A stretch of DNA of 8,174 nt from Parcubacteria group bacterium Gr01-1014_72 (GCA_007375925.1 VMFH01000036.1:1-8174); one strand, 5' to 3'. Shown: positions 1 to 5,497, counted from the first letter of the stretch. Numbers and translations are program-made. Notes: generated by a model not told the origin, from the letters alone.

Positions 1-49
1 TCTGCATATGTGTAAGTATGTAAGGGAAACAGCGTAATTATATAAAACC

Positions 50-370
50 ATGGACATGCAACAGCCAGTCGGACAGAGCGCTCCCGCCGGCGGAATGCCG
101 GGAACATCTCCTTCGGGAGAAAAGAGTTCGGCGGGGCCTGTCATCGGTTCAATTATTGTCATCGTCATTCTCATCGTCGGCGCTATCTACTTCTGGGGCG
201 CAAAACTGAGCCGGGAAGAGGCGGTGCCGGCGGGAGAGGCGGACCAGACCACGGCGGCCCTCCGGGCACAGGGCTCCTCGGACGAGGTTGGAGCAATTGA
301 GAGCGACCTTGACGCGACCGAGCTTGAGGGTTTGGACGCCGACTTCTCCGAGCTTGAGGCGCAACTTTAA
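50..370 (+). CDS. Small single-pass membrane protein with acidic C-terminal tail, function unknown
   Basis: I do not recognise a characterised family. The 106-aa product has a Pro/Gly/Ser-rich N-terminal stretch (residues 1-29), one strong hydrophobic helix (about 31-49, rich in Ile/Val), a short basic turn (Lys52, Arg55), and an acidic tail (58-106) ending in regularly spaced Asp/Glu and Leu that looks helical. There is no lipobox or cleavable signal, so the helix is probably a membrane anchor. Which side the acidic tail faces is uncertain. ATG 50 is the longest start. An in-frame ATG at 56 is equally possible, because TATAAA at 41-46 would place a transcript start close to it, and no Shine-Dalgarno precedes either. 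The gene is closed by its own terminator (387-418), so it is probably not cotranscribed with tig. Open frame, composition and terminator support a real gene; function is open. Confidence 0.75.
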   Translation: MDMQQPVGQSAPAGGMPGTSPSGEKSSAGPVIGSIIVIVILIVGAIYFWGAKLSREEAVPAGEADQTTAALRAQGSSDEVGAIESDLDATELEGLDADFSELEAQL

Positions 371-386
371 CAAATGAACGCGCACC

Positions 387-418
387 AAAAACCTCTTCGT
401 CTCGGCGGAGGGGTTTTT
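387..418 (+). terminator. Intrinsic terminator after the 106-aa gene
   Basis: AAAAACCTCT (387-396) pairs with AGGGGTTTTT (409-418) as a 10-bp stem with one G-U pair. The T-run forms the distal part of the right arm. The A-run on the left means it could also stop transcription from the opposite strand. It lies 16 nt past the stop codon. Confidence 0.8.
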
Positions 419-421
419 GTG

Positions 422-448
422 TGTTTGATATGTTTGGCGTGTTTGGCG
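422..448 (+). repeat. Three 9-bp tandem units overlapping the tig -35 region
   Basis: TGTTTGATA (422-430) is followed by two exact TGTTTGGCG units (431-439, 440-448). The last unit supplies the TTGGCG used as the proposed -35 of tig; the middle unit carries an identical hexamer 9 bp upstream. Confidence 0.75.
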
Positions 449-471
449 CGCAGGAAAATGTCTGCTACACT
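443..471 (+). promoter_or_regulatory. Predicted sigma70-type promoter of tig
   Basis: TTGGCG (443-448), a 17-bp spacer, then TACACT (466-471) preceded by TG at 463-464 (extended -10). Transcription would start near 478, leaving a leader of only about 17 nt before ATG 495. A 10-bp direct repeat, ATCCGACTAT (473-482 and 487-496), fills that leader and its second copy runs into the start codon. Confidence 0.6.
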
Positions 472-494
472 CATCCGACTATTCCGATCCGACT

Positions 495-1571
495 ATGATC
501 GCGGCTGAAAAAGTAGAGGTGAAAAAACTCCCCGACTCACAGGTTGAGATGACCGGTGAAATCCCCGCGGAGGAACTCGCGCGGATGCGCCCGCGCGCGC
601 TCGCCGCGCTCGCGAAGCATCTCTCAATTCCCGGATTTCGCGCGGGGCATGTACCAGCGCGCATCGCCGCAGAACGCCTCGGCGAAATGAAGATTCTTGA
701 AGAGGCAGTGGAAATTGCGATGGGAGAAATGGTTCCGGAGATCATTACGCGCGAGAAGCTCTCCCTCGCCGCACCCCCCGAGGTGACCATCACCAAGCTC
801 GCGCCGGGGAATCCGGCGGCCTTTCGCATCCGCGCCTACATCATGCCTGAGATCACCCTCCCCGACTATCGCGCGATCGTGAAAAAGGAGCTCGGGATCG
901 CAGAGGAGAACGCGGAGGTGTCCGCAGAGAATGTCGAGTCCTTCATTACAGACATCCGGAAACGGGCGACAGGGGCAAAATCTGCCGGTGAACGTGACGG
1001 AGGCGCGGCTGGAGAGGGTGGCGCGACGGGAAACAACATGGCTCCCCTCCCGGATCTCACGGATGAGTTCGTGAGGAAACTTGGCGCATTTACAGATGTT
1101 GCGGATTTTCGAAAAAAGGTGCGCGAAAATCTCTTGGAGGAAAAAGCCCTGCGTGCGCGGGAGAAGCGGCGAGCGCGCATCGCGGAGCATCTCATTGCGG
1201 GAACGACGTTTGAGCTCCCGCCGCCCCTTATTGAAAACGAGCTTGACCGCATGGAAGCGGAATGGAACGACAACCTTGAACGGCTGGGGCTTAAGGCGGA
1301 TGAGTATTTGAAAAAAGTCGGGAAGACGCGCGAGGCGCTCCGCGGCGAATGGCGGGAGAGCGCCGCGAAACGGGTGCGGCTCCAACTTCTCCTCTTCAAG
1401 ATTGCGCTCGCCGAGAGCATCTCAGTGCCGGAGAAAGAGCTTCAAGAAAAGACCTCGCGCATCGTGGAGCGCCACAAAGGAGCCGACAGCGCGCGTGTCC
1501 GGAGTTACCTCACGACGATTCTCACGAACGAGAAAGTATTTGAGTTTTTGGAAAGTCAAAAGACGCCCTAG
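495..1571 (+). CDS. tig: Trigger factor lacking the FKBP-type PPIase domain
   Basis: Trigger factor is the ribosome-bound chaperone that meets nascent chains at the exit tunnel. The 358-aa product has the N-terminal ribosome-binding domain (about 1-125) with the signature loop GFRAGHVP at 47-54; families usually have GFRxGKVP, so the second basic residue is His here. A linker and arm follow (126-155), then a low-complexity Gly/Ala-rich stretch (about 158-182). The C-terminal substrate-binding domain begins at PDLTDEFVRKLG (186-197), equivalent to the segment that follows the isomerase in E. coli, and continues as charged helices to 358. The roughly 95-residue FKBP domain that usually sits between these parts is absent, which explains 358 aa against about 430. 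No frameshift is apparent, so this is a domain architecture, not damage. The gene has its own promoter (443-471) and ends at a hairpin shared with the convergent rsmE. Confidence 0.93.
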   Translation: MIAAEKVEVKKLPDSQVEMTGEIPAEELARMRPRALAALAKHLSIPGFRAGHVPARIAAERLGEMKILEEAVEIAMGEMVPEIITREKLSLAAPPEVTITKLAPGNPAAFRIRAYIMPEITLPDYRAIVKKELGIAEENAEVSAENVESFITDIRKRATGAKSAGERDGGAAGEGGATGNNMAPLPDLTDEFVRKLGAFTDVADFRKKVRENLLEEKALRAREKRRARIAEHLIAGTTFELPPPLIENELDRMEAEWNDNLERLGLKADEYLKKVGKTREALRGEWRESAAKRVRLQLLLFKIALAESISVPEKELQEKTSRIVERHKGADSARVRSYLTTILTNEKVFEFLESQKTP

Positions 1572-1584
1572 TACAGCCATTTTG

Positions 1585-1619
1585 ACACGTCAATTCCGCT
1601 TTTAGCGGAATTGACGTGT
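1585..1619. terminator. Shared hairpin between convergent tig and rsmE
   Basis: ACACGTCAATTCCGCT (1585-1600) and AGCGGAATTGACGTGT (1604-1619) form a perfect 16-bp stem with a TTT loop. It lies 13 nt after the tig stop and 27 nt beyond the rsmE stop. Neither side has a long T-run; the minus strand reads into CAAAA. Position between converging genes argues for a bidirectional terminator. Confidence 0.8.
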
Positions 1620-1646
1620 GTTAGATTGGTAGATTAAGTGCGAGAT

Positions 1647-2342
1647 TTAGGGAATGAGCGCGAGCGAGGAGATGGCGAGCGCCGCGGTCTCGGTACGAAG
1701 CGTCGCGGGGCCGAGTGATGCGAGCGGGATATTTTTCTCGCGGAAAAGCGCGAGTTCACGCTCGGTCCATCCGCCTTCGGGACCGATGAAGAAGCTGGTA
1801 GCTGGTAGCTGGTAGCTGGTAGCTTCCAGAAGAGGGCCGGAGGGGTGGAGGGCGAGAGTGCCGTCGGACACTTTTTCTAAAGCCCCTTCAAGTGAAACAA
1901 CGGGTGAGAGAACCGGGAGCGTCGCACGGCCCGATTGTTCGGCGGCCTCGCGGATGATCCGCTCGGCGCGCCTCTGGTCAAATCGGATCTTGACGCTGCG
2001 CTCCGCGACGGTAGGCGCAATACGCGAGACGCCAAGCTCCGTCGCCTTCTCAAGCGCCCACTCAAAACGGTCCCGCTTGATGAGCGCGAGGAAGAGCGTA
2101 ACGTGTCGCTTCGGCACTACATCGCCCCACTTCTTCTCAAGCACCTCAAGCCGCGCGAGGCGAAACGAGAGCTCCTTGATGAGCGCACGATAAAAAAATC
2201 CGGAGTTGTCACAGAGCACCACCTGACTCCCCACATTGAGCCGCAGGACATGGCGCCACTGGTGGAGAAGTGAGGAGTCAGTCACGACAACCTCGCGCTT
2301 CCCTTCTATGGGCTCCCCGATGAAGAAGTTGTGCAAACGCAT
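1647..2342 (-). CDS. rsmE: 16S rRNA (uracil1498-N3)-methyltransferase
   Basis: RsmE is a SPOUT-class (trefoil-knot) enzyme that uses S-adenosylmethionine to methylate N3 of U1498 in 16S rRNA. The 231-aa length suits the family. The N-terminal PUA-like part (1-72) holds the HQWRHVLRL element (27-35). The methyltransferase domain then shows K89-x-x-RFEWALEKATELGV (92-105), EQSGRATLP (135-143), the SAM-binding GPEGG (187-191) and LGPATLRTETAALA (210-223), all in the expected order. Between HPSGP (166-170) and the knot, residues 174-183 are encoded by a 7-bp tandem repeat (1793-1824), so the local peptide is a by-product of repeat sequence read through three frames. The ATG at 2342 gives the canonical RLHxFF-type start; no Shine-Dalgarno is visible. 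The gene is convergent with tig and stands alone. I saw no convincing promoter; a TATAGA lies inside the upstream heptamer repeat. Confidence 0.95.
   Translation of the reverse strand: MRLHNFFIGEPIEGKREVVVTDSSLLHQWRHVLRLNVGSQVVLCDNSGFFYRALIKELSFRLARLEVLEKKWGDVVPKRHVTLFLALIKRDRFEWALEKATELGVSRIAPTVAERSVKIRFDQRRAERIIREAAEQSGRATLPVLSPVVSLEGALEKVSDGTLALHPSGPLLEATSYQLPATSFFIGPEGGWTERELALFREKNIPLASLGPATLRTETAALAISSLALIP
1793..1824. repeat. Perfect 7-bp tandem repeat inside rsmE
   Basis: AGCTGGT occurs four times in a row (1793-1820), followed by AGCT (1821-1824), without mismatch. On the coding (minus) strand the unit is AGCTACC. Because 7 is not a multiple of 3, gain or loss of one unit would shift the frame upstream of the GPEGG knot codons. 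Confidence 0.95.
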
Positions 2343-2356
2343 GAAAAATCAGTTTT

Positions 2357-2380
2357 TAGTCCGTAGTCTGTAGTCTATAG
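2357..2380. repeat. Degenerate 7-bp tandem repeat upstream of rsmE
   Basis: TAGTCCG, TAGTCTG, TAGTCTA and a partial TAG follow each other at an exact 7-bp period, ending 15 bp from the rsmE start codon and so probably in its leader or promoter. On the minus strand the unit reads roughly GACTACA. Confidence 0.85.
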
Positions 2381-2411
2381 CGGGAAAAGAAAAAGAAAAG
2401 TCCTTCCCTGT

Positions 2412-2428
2412 GCGAGGCTGAACCTCGC
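2412..2428. other. Small perfect hairpin in the rsmE / orphan intergenic region
   Basis: GCGAGG (2412-2417) and CCTCGC (2423-2428) enclose a CTGAA loop. On the plus strand an ATTTTT run follows 11 nt later. The stretch 2343-2520 otherwise holds the heptamer repeat and no plausible gene; the role of the hairpin is unclear. Confidence 0.5.
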
Positions 2429-2520
2429 GAGTCCCGAATTTTTGCACCATGTATACGAGCTTTTAGTTGAAGTAAGTTACACAACATCCCTTTTGCGACG
2501 TGGGTATGCTAGTTTTACAT

Positions 2521-2552
2521 AAAAAAGCAGCCTTCTGAGAGTGGAAGGCTAC
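2521..2552 (-). terminator. Intrinsic terminator of the 72-aa orphan gene
   Basis: On the minus strand AGCCTTC pairs with GAAGGCT (plus positions 2544-2550 and 2529-2535). One mismatch and a closing G-C pair follow, then six T residues (plus A-run 2521-2526). It lies 33 nt beyond the stop codon. Confidence 0.85.
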
Positions 2553-2585
2553 TTCTGTTTGAAACCGAGCTCTTTTTAACGAAGT

Positions 2586-2804
2586 CTATCGAATGAATCG
2601 ACCCGACGCACTAGTCAAAGAGCGAGCACGCGCACGATCATAAGCTTCGACTTCCCGTTCGACCCCACTCGAAACCTCTTCCCAGTAATTCACCCAATCG
2701 GTTCGAGCGAGAATCGCGTCAACTTCTTGTTCCTTCTCCCTATCCAGAATGGTCTGACTCGCCGGATCTGTAGAATGAACACCCTTTTCATCGCTATTTA
2801 ACAT
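2586..2804 (-). CDS. Small charged protein of unknown function (72 aa)
   Basis: Not recognised. The 72-aa product is soluble, with no membrane segment. It has a polar, low-complexity start (1-18), a charged, probably helical middle (about 20-58) carrying acidic clusters and two Trp residues (37 and 41), and a basic C-terminus rich in Arg and Ser (58-72). The case for a real gene rests mainly on context: a promoter with a perfect -35 (2843-2871, minus) about 30 nt upstream of the ATG, and a clear intrinsic terminator 33 nt past the stop. The ATG at 2804 has no Shine-Dalgarno at normal spacing; a purine-rich GAGAAAGGA lies about 20 nt upstream. Its promoter shares a -35 with that of clpP, so the two may be expressed competitively. 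A short non-coding RNA transcribed from the same unit remains an alternative. Confidence 0.65.
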   Translation of the reverse strand: MLNSDEKGVHSTDPASQTILDREKEQEVDAILARTDWVNYWEEVSSGVEREVEAYDRARARSLTSASGRFIR

Positions 2805-2842
2805 AGAGTTATCCGAAAAGATTAATCCTTTCTCTGACTACG

Positions 2843-2871
2843 ATATTAGAATCGTTCAGAAATATTGTCAA
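2843..2871 (-). promoter_or_regulatory. Predicted promoter of the 72-aa orphan gene
   Basis: Read on the minus strand: TTGACA (2871-2866, perfect consensus), a 17-bp spacer, TAATAT (2848-2843). The start would fall near 2836. The -35 coincides with the -35 of clpP on the other strand. Confidence 0.75.
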
Positions 2872-2893
2872 TGAAACGCAGCCGTGCTATGCT
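2865..2893 (+). promoter_or_regulatory. Predicted promoter of clpP
   Basis: TTGTCA (2865-2870), a 17-bp spacer, TATGCT (2888-2893), with TG at 2885-2886 making an extended -10. The start would be near 2900, giving a leader of about 75 nt that includes the 2933-2967 heptamer repeat. Confidence 0.7.
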
Positions 2894-2932
2894 TCCCTCA
2901 ACTCCAGTCCATACTTCTTTATCAGTTTCTTC

Positions 2933-2967
2933 CTTATTCCTAATTCACGATTCTTAATTCTTGAATC
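2933..2967. repeat. Degenerate 7-bp tandem repeat in the clpP leader
   Basis: Five consecutive heptamers: CTTATTC, CTAATTC, ACGATTC, TTAATTC, TTGAATC. A possible sixth, TTTCTTC, begins at 2926. They end 7 bp before the clpP ATG and occupy the place where a ribosome binding site would be. On the minus strand the unit resembles GAATTAA. Confidence 0.8.
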
Positions 2968-2974
2968 TACCCCC

Positions 2975-3556
2975 ATGCTCATACCAATGGTCATAGAGAA
3001 GTCTCCGCACGGCGAGCGCGCGTACGATATCTACTCGCGCCTCCTCAAGGAGAACATCATCTTCCTCGGCGGCCCCGTTGAGGACAGCGTCGCGAATGTT
3101 GTCATTGCCGAGCTCCTCTTCCTCCAGTCGGAGGACCCGAAGAAGGACATTGCGCTCTACATCAACTCTCCGGGCGGCTCGGTTACCGCCGCGCTTGCGA
3201 TTCTGGACACGATGAATCACGTCAAGAACGACATCTCCACGGTCTGTGTCGGCATCGCCGCCTCCGCCGCTGCCGTGCTTCTTTCTGCCGGAAAGAAGGG
3301 CAAGCGTTTCGCGCTTCCGAACGCCGAGGTGATGATTCACCAGCCCTGGGGCGGCGCGCAGGGGCAGGCGACCGACATTGAGATCACCGCGAAACAAATC
3401 TTGAAAACGCGGGACAAACTCAACAAAATTCTCGCCAAGAACACGGGGAAACCTCTCTCCGAGATTGAGAAGGATGTGGATCGCGACTACTACATGTCCG
3501 CCGAGGAGTCCAAGAAGTACGGCATTATTGATGAGGTTTTGAAAACAAGGGAGTAG
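2975..3556 (+). CDS. clpP: ATP-dependent Clp protease proteolytic subunit
   Basis: ClpP forms the barrel-shaped serine protease core that degrades proteins fed to it by an AAA+ unfoldase such as ClpX. The 193-aa product is full length, and its catalytic triad falls at Ser97 (GIAASAAA), His122 (MIHQPWGG) and Asp171 (DVDRDYYMSA), the same numbering as mature E. coli ClpP. YINSPGGSV (62-70) provides the oxyanion-hole Gly pair. The active-site context is ASAAA instead of the usual ASMGA, a mild deviation. There is almost no N-terminal propeptide: the conserved Ile-Pro-Met begins at residue 3. No clpX or clpA is in the window, so the unfoldase must be encoded elsewhere. The start follows a CTACCCCC run with no Shine-Dalgarno. 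Expression probably comes from 2865-2893, in competition with the divergent orphan gene. A 22-bp hairpin closes the unit. Confidence 0.97.
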   Translation: MLIPMVIEKSPHGERAYDIYSRLLKENIIFLGGPVEDSVANVVIAELLFLQSEDPKKDIALYINSPGGSVTAALAILDTMNHVKNDISTVCVGIAASAAAVLLSAGKKGKRFALPNAEVMIHQPWGGAQGQATDIEITAKQILKTRDKLNKILAKNTGKPLSEIEKDVDRDYYMSAEESKKYGIIDEVLKTRE

Positions 3557-3571
3557 GGAGGGGTGTGCCCC

Positions 3572-3618
3572 GCCCCCCACTTTTAATTGCATGCCACATG
3601 CAATTAAAAGTGGGGGGC
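3572..3618 (+). terminator. Long perfect hairpin after clpP
   Basis: Arms 3572-3593 and 3597-3618 are exact reverse complements (22 bp) around a CCA loop. The base is a block of G-C pairs (C6/G6) and the upper half is A-T rich. The downstream tail AGTTTCAGTTTT is only moderately T-rich. It is 16 nt past the stop and 10 nt before the rny -35, so it separates the two units. Confidence 0.8.
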
Positions 3619-3628
3619 AGTTTCAGTT

Positions 3629-3657
3629 TTGACCTTTTCCGCCGCTTCCCGTATACT
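3629..3657 (+). promoter_or_regulatory. Predicted sigma70-type promoter of rny
   Basis: TTGACC (3629-3634), a 17-bp spacer, TATACT (3652-3657); each hexamer differs from consensus by one base. Transcription from about 3664 gives a leader of roughly 175 nt before the rny ATG. Confidence 0.8.
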
Positions 3658-3663
3658 AGAGAG

Positions 3664-3839
3664 CGTTACCAACATTTGTAACTATGAACAGTCTCGTTTT
3701 GAATAGCTTTGTACCCGCTCGAGTGAGCTTCCGGACAACGGAAGCGGCAACGGTGCACCCTTCTTTTTGGTCATCACTCTTCTCACATCATCACTCAATC
3801 CGGACACGAAACTAATGGACGAGGCTGTGTAAAACAGCC
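3664..3839 (+). promoter_or_regulatory. Long structured 5' leader of rny
   Basis: Between the predicted start and the RNase Y AUG lie: a 43-codon ORF (3684-3815); a 7-bp hairpin GCTTCCG / CGGAAGC (3727-3733 and 3739-3745, GACAA loop) inside that ORF; a five-codon ORF (3815-3832) whose ATG overlaps the previous TAA by one base; and a hairpin GGCTGT / ACAGCC (3823-3828 and 3834-3839) whose last base touches the AUG. A GAGG at 3821-3824 is the only Shine-Dalgarno-like string; it is 15 nt from the AUG and partly inside the stem. The layout suggests post-transcriptional control of rny, which is inference. Confidence 0.5.
3684..3815 (+). CDS. Possible 43-codon upstream ORF in the rny leader
   Basis: An ATG about 20 nt after the predicted transcript start opens a 43-codon frame ending in TAA at 3813-3815. 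It is in the same frame as rny, 24 nt upstream of it. The peptide has a hydrophobic start, several Arg residues and a His-rich end; it resembles nothing I know. No Shine-Dalgarno is present, but no gene here has one. It may be a leader peptide whose translation affects rny, or chance. Confidence 0.25.
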   Translation: MNSLVLNSFVPARVSFRTTEAATVHPSFWSSLFSHHHSIRTRN

Positions 3840-5369
3840 ATGTCATTAAAACTAGTCTTTCTGCTCCTCGGCGCCGCGGGTATCCTCGGCGCGGGCTTAG
3901 GCTACTACATCCGCTTCCTCATCTCTTTGGGGAAGCGCGGCTCCATGGAGCTCCAGGTCAAGGAGATGATGCTGCGCGCGGAGGAGGAGCGGAAAAAAAT
4001 CCTCGCGCGAGCGGAGGGAGAAGCGGAAAAATTTCTTAAAGAGGCGCGCGTTGAGATTAAGGCGCGGGAGGAAAAGAGCCAGAAAACCGAGGAGCGTCTC
4101 ATCAAAAAAGAAGAGATGTTGGACAAGCGGCAGGTTGATATAGACAAAGAGGTTGAAGAGATGAAGGCGAGAATCGCCGAGATCAAACGCGTCAAGGAGC
4201 GGGTGGAGGGGCTTGAGAAGGAAAAGGAGACGGCGCTTGAGAAAACGGCTGGGCTCTCGCAGGAGGAGGCGAGGAACGAGCTTCTGAAGGTCGTTGAGAA
4301 GCGCTCCGAAGAGGACCTGGTCGTCCGGATGCAGAAGCTTGAGACGGCGGGAAATGAGAAGTTGGAGAAGCGCGCGCAGGAAATTCTCACGACCTCCATT
4401 CAGCGGCTCGCAAGCTCGGTATCGTCGGACACGCTGACAACGACCATCTCCATCCCCTCCGACGAGCTCAAGGGCAAAATCATCGGGAAGGAAGGCCGCA
4501 ACATCAAGGCGTTTGAGCGCGCGACGGGCGTGGAAATCATCGTGGACGACACGCCGGGCTCAATCACCATCTCCTCGTTTGATCCGATCCGCCGGCAGAT
4601 CGCCCGCGTCGCCTTGGAAAATCTTATCATTGACGGACGCATCCAGCCCGCCAAGATTGAGGCGATGGTGGAAAAAGCAACCGCCGAAATCAACAAGATT
4701 ATCAGGGAGAAGGGCAAGCAGGCGGCGTATGAGGTCGGGGTGCTCAATTTTGACCCGCGTCTCGTGCAGGTGCTCGGCCGCCTCTACTTCCGCACGAGCT
4801 ACGGGCAGAATGTTCTCCAGCACTCGGTTGAGATGGCGCATATTGCGGGGATGATAGCGGAGGAACTCGACGCGAACGTCGCGGTGGCGAAGGCGGGCGC
4901 GCTCCTCCACGACATCGGCAAGGCGATGGACCACGAGGTGCAGGGGACGCACGTTGAGATCGGGCGACGCATCCTCCAGAAGTTCGGCGTGGACGAGGCA
5001 GTCGTGAAGGCGATGCAGGCGCATCACGGCGAGTACCCTTACGAGACGCTGGAGTCAATTATCGTGCAGGCGGCCGACGCGATCTCGGGCGCGCGGCCGG
5101 GTGCGCGGCGAGACTCTGTGGAGAATTACCTGAAACGCCTCAAGGATCTTGAGGCGATTGCAACCTCGTTTGCGGGCGTGGAGAAGGCGTACGCGCTCCA
5201 GGCGGGACGCGAGATACGCATCTTCGTAAAACCCGAGGAGATGTCGGACCTTGCGGCAAAAGCGATGGCCCGCGAGATTGCGACCCGCGTTGAAAATGAG
5301 CTCAAGTACCCGGGCGAAATTAAGGTAACGGTCATCAGAGAGACGCGGGTGATAGAGTTTGCACGGTAG
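3840..5369 (+). CDS. rny: Ribonuclease Y
   Basis: RNase Y is a membrane-anchored endoribonuclease that starts mRNA decay in many bacteria lacking RNase E. The 509-aa product shows the full architecture: an N-terminal transmembrane helix (about 4-27), a long charged coiled coil (about 35-185), a KH RNA-binding domain with GKIIGKEGRN (212-221, GxxG at 216-219), and an HD metal-dependent hydrolase domain. HD-domain residues include His328 (LQHSVE), the HD pair His357-Asp358 (ALLHDIGK), the AHHGE motif (394-398) and Asp413 (AADAISGARPGARRDS, 411-426). The C-terminal RNase Y-specific domain runs to about 509 and ends in a usual VIRETRVIEFAR-like tail. Length is close to the typical 510-520 aa. The ATG chosen retains the membrane helix. 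The unit has a strong promoter and a long leader; no clear terminator follows. Confidence 0.97.
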   Translation: MSLKLVFLLLGAAGILGAGLGYYIRFLISLGKRGSMELQVKEMMLRAEEERKKILARAEGEAEKFLKEARVEIKAREEKSQKTEERLIKKEEMLDKRQVDIDKEVEEMKARIAEIKRVKERVEGLEKEKETALEKTAGLSQEEARNELLKVVEKRSEEDLVVRMQKLETAGNEKLEKRAQEILTTSIQRLASSVSSDTLTTTISIPSDELKGKIIGKEGRNIKAFERATGVEIIVDDTPGSITISSFDPIRRQIARVALENLIIDGRIQPAKIEAMVEKATAEINKIIREKGKQAAYEVGVLNFDPRLVQVLGRLYFRTSYGQNVLQHSVEMAHIAGMIAEELDANVAVAKAGALLHDIGKAMDHEVQGTHVEIGRRILQKFGVDEAVVKAMQAHHGEYPYETLESIIVQAADAISGARPGARRDSVENYLKRLKDLEAIATSFAGVEKAYALQAGREIRIFVKPEEMSDLAAKAMAREIATRVENELKYPGEIKVTVIRETRVIEFAR

Positions 5370-5452
5370 AACGCCGAACTACGCGGACAGGTGCGGAAAA
5401 GCTCGCTATATTACATAGTAAAACTCTAACGGGGTCAATCTTCCCCTCCCTA

Positions 5453-5480
5453 TTGCGCCCGTAACTGCGGGGTATATAAT
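5453..5480 (+). promoter_or_regulatory. Predicted promoter of the HU gene
   Basis: TTGCGC (5453-5458), a 16-bp spacer, then a perfect TATAAT (5475-5480). GGGG (5469-5472) and CCCC (5483-5486) flank the -10. The predicted start near 5487 leaves a leader of about 130 nt. The stretch 5370-5452 between rny and this promoter shows no gene and no convincing terminator. Confidence 0.65.
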
Positions 5481-5497
5481 AGCCCCCATGTGACGCT

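Noticed and set aside
624..1385. Long minus-strand open frames opposite tig (also 479-829 and 866-1420)
   Set aside because: They lie wholly antisense to a confidently identified gene, are rich in Arg/Ser/Pro as expected from GC-rich shadow frames, and show no domain or promoter.
1858..2273. Plus-strand frames over rsmE (1858-2193, 1935-2273)
   Set aside because: Antisense to a gene with all RsmE motifs; no recognisable product.
1793..2967. Heptamer repeats as a CRISPR array
   Set aside because: Units are 7 bp and directly adjacent, with no spacers of 25-40 bp and no cas gene.
2954..3592. 212-codon minus-strand frame opposite clpP
   Set aside because: It runs through the clpP hairpin and is antisense to a gene whose catalytic triad is intact.
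3905..5058. Minus-strand open frames opposite rny (3905-4399, 4400-4747, 4560-5027, 4744-5058) and the plus-strand 4513-4854
   Set aside because: Shadows of the RNase Y coding sequence; the Ser/Arg-rich compositions mirror its Glu/Lys/Ala codons.
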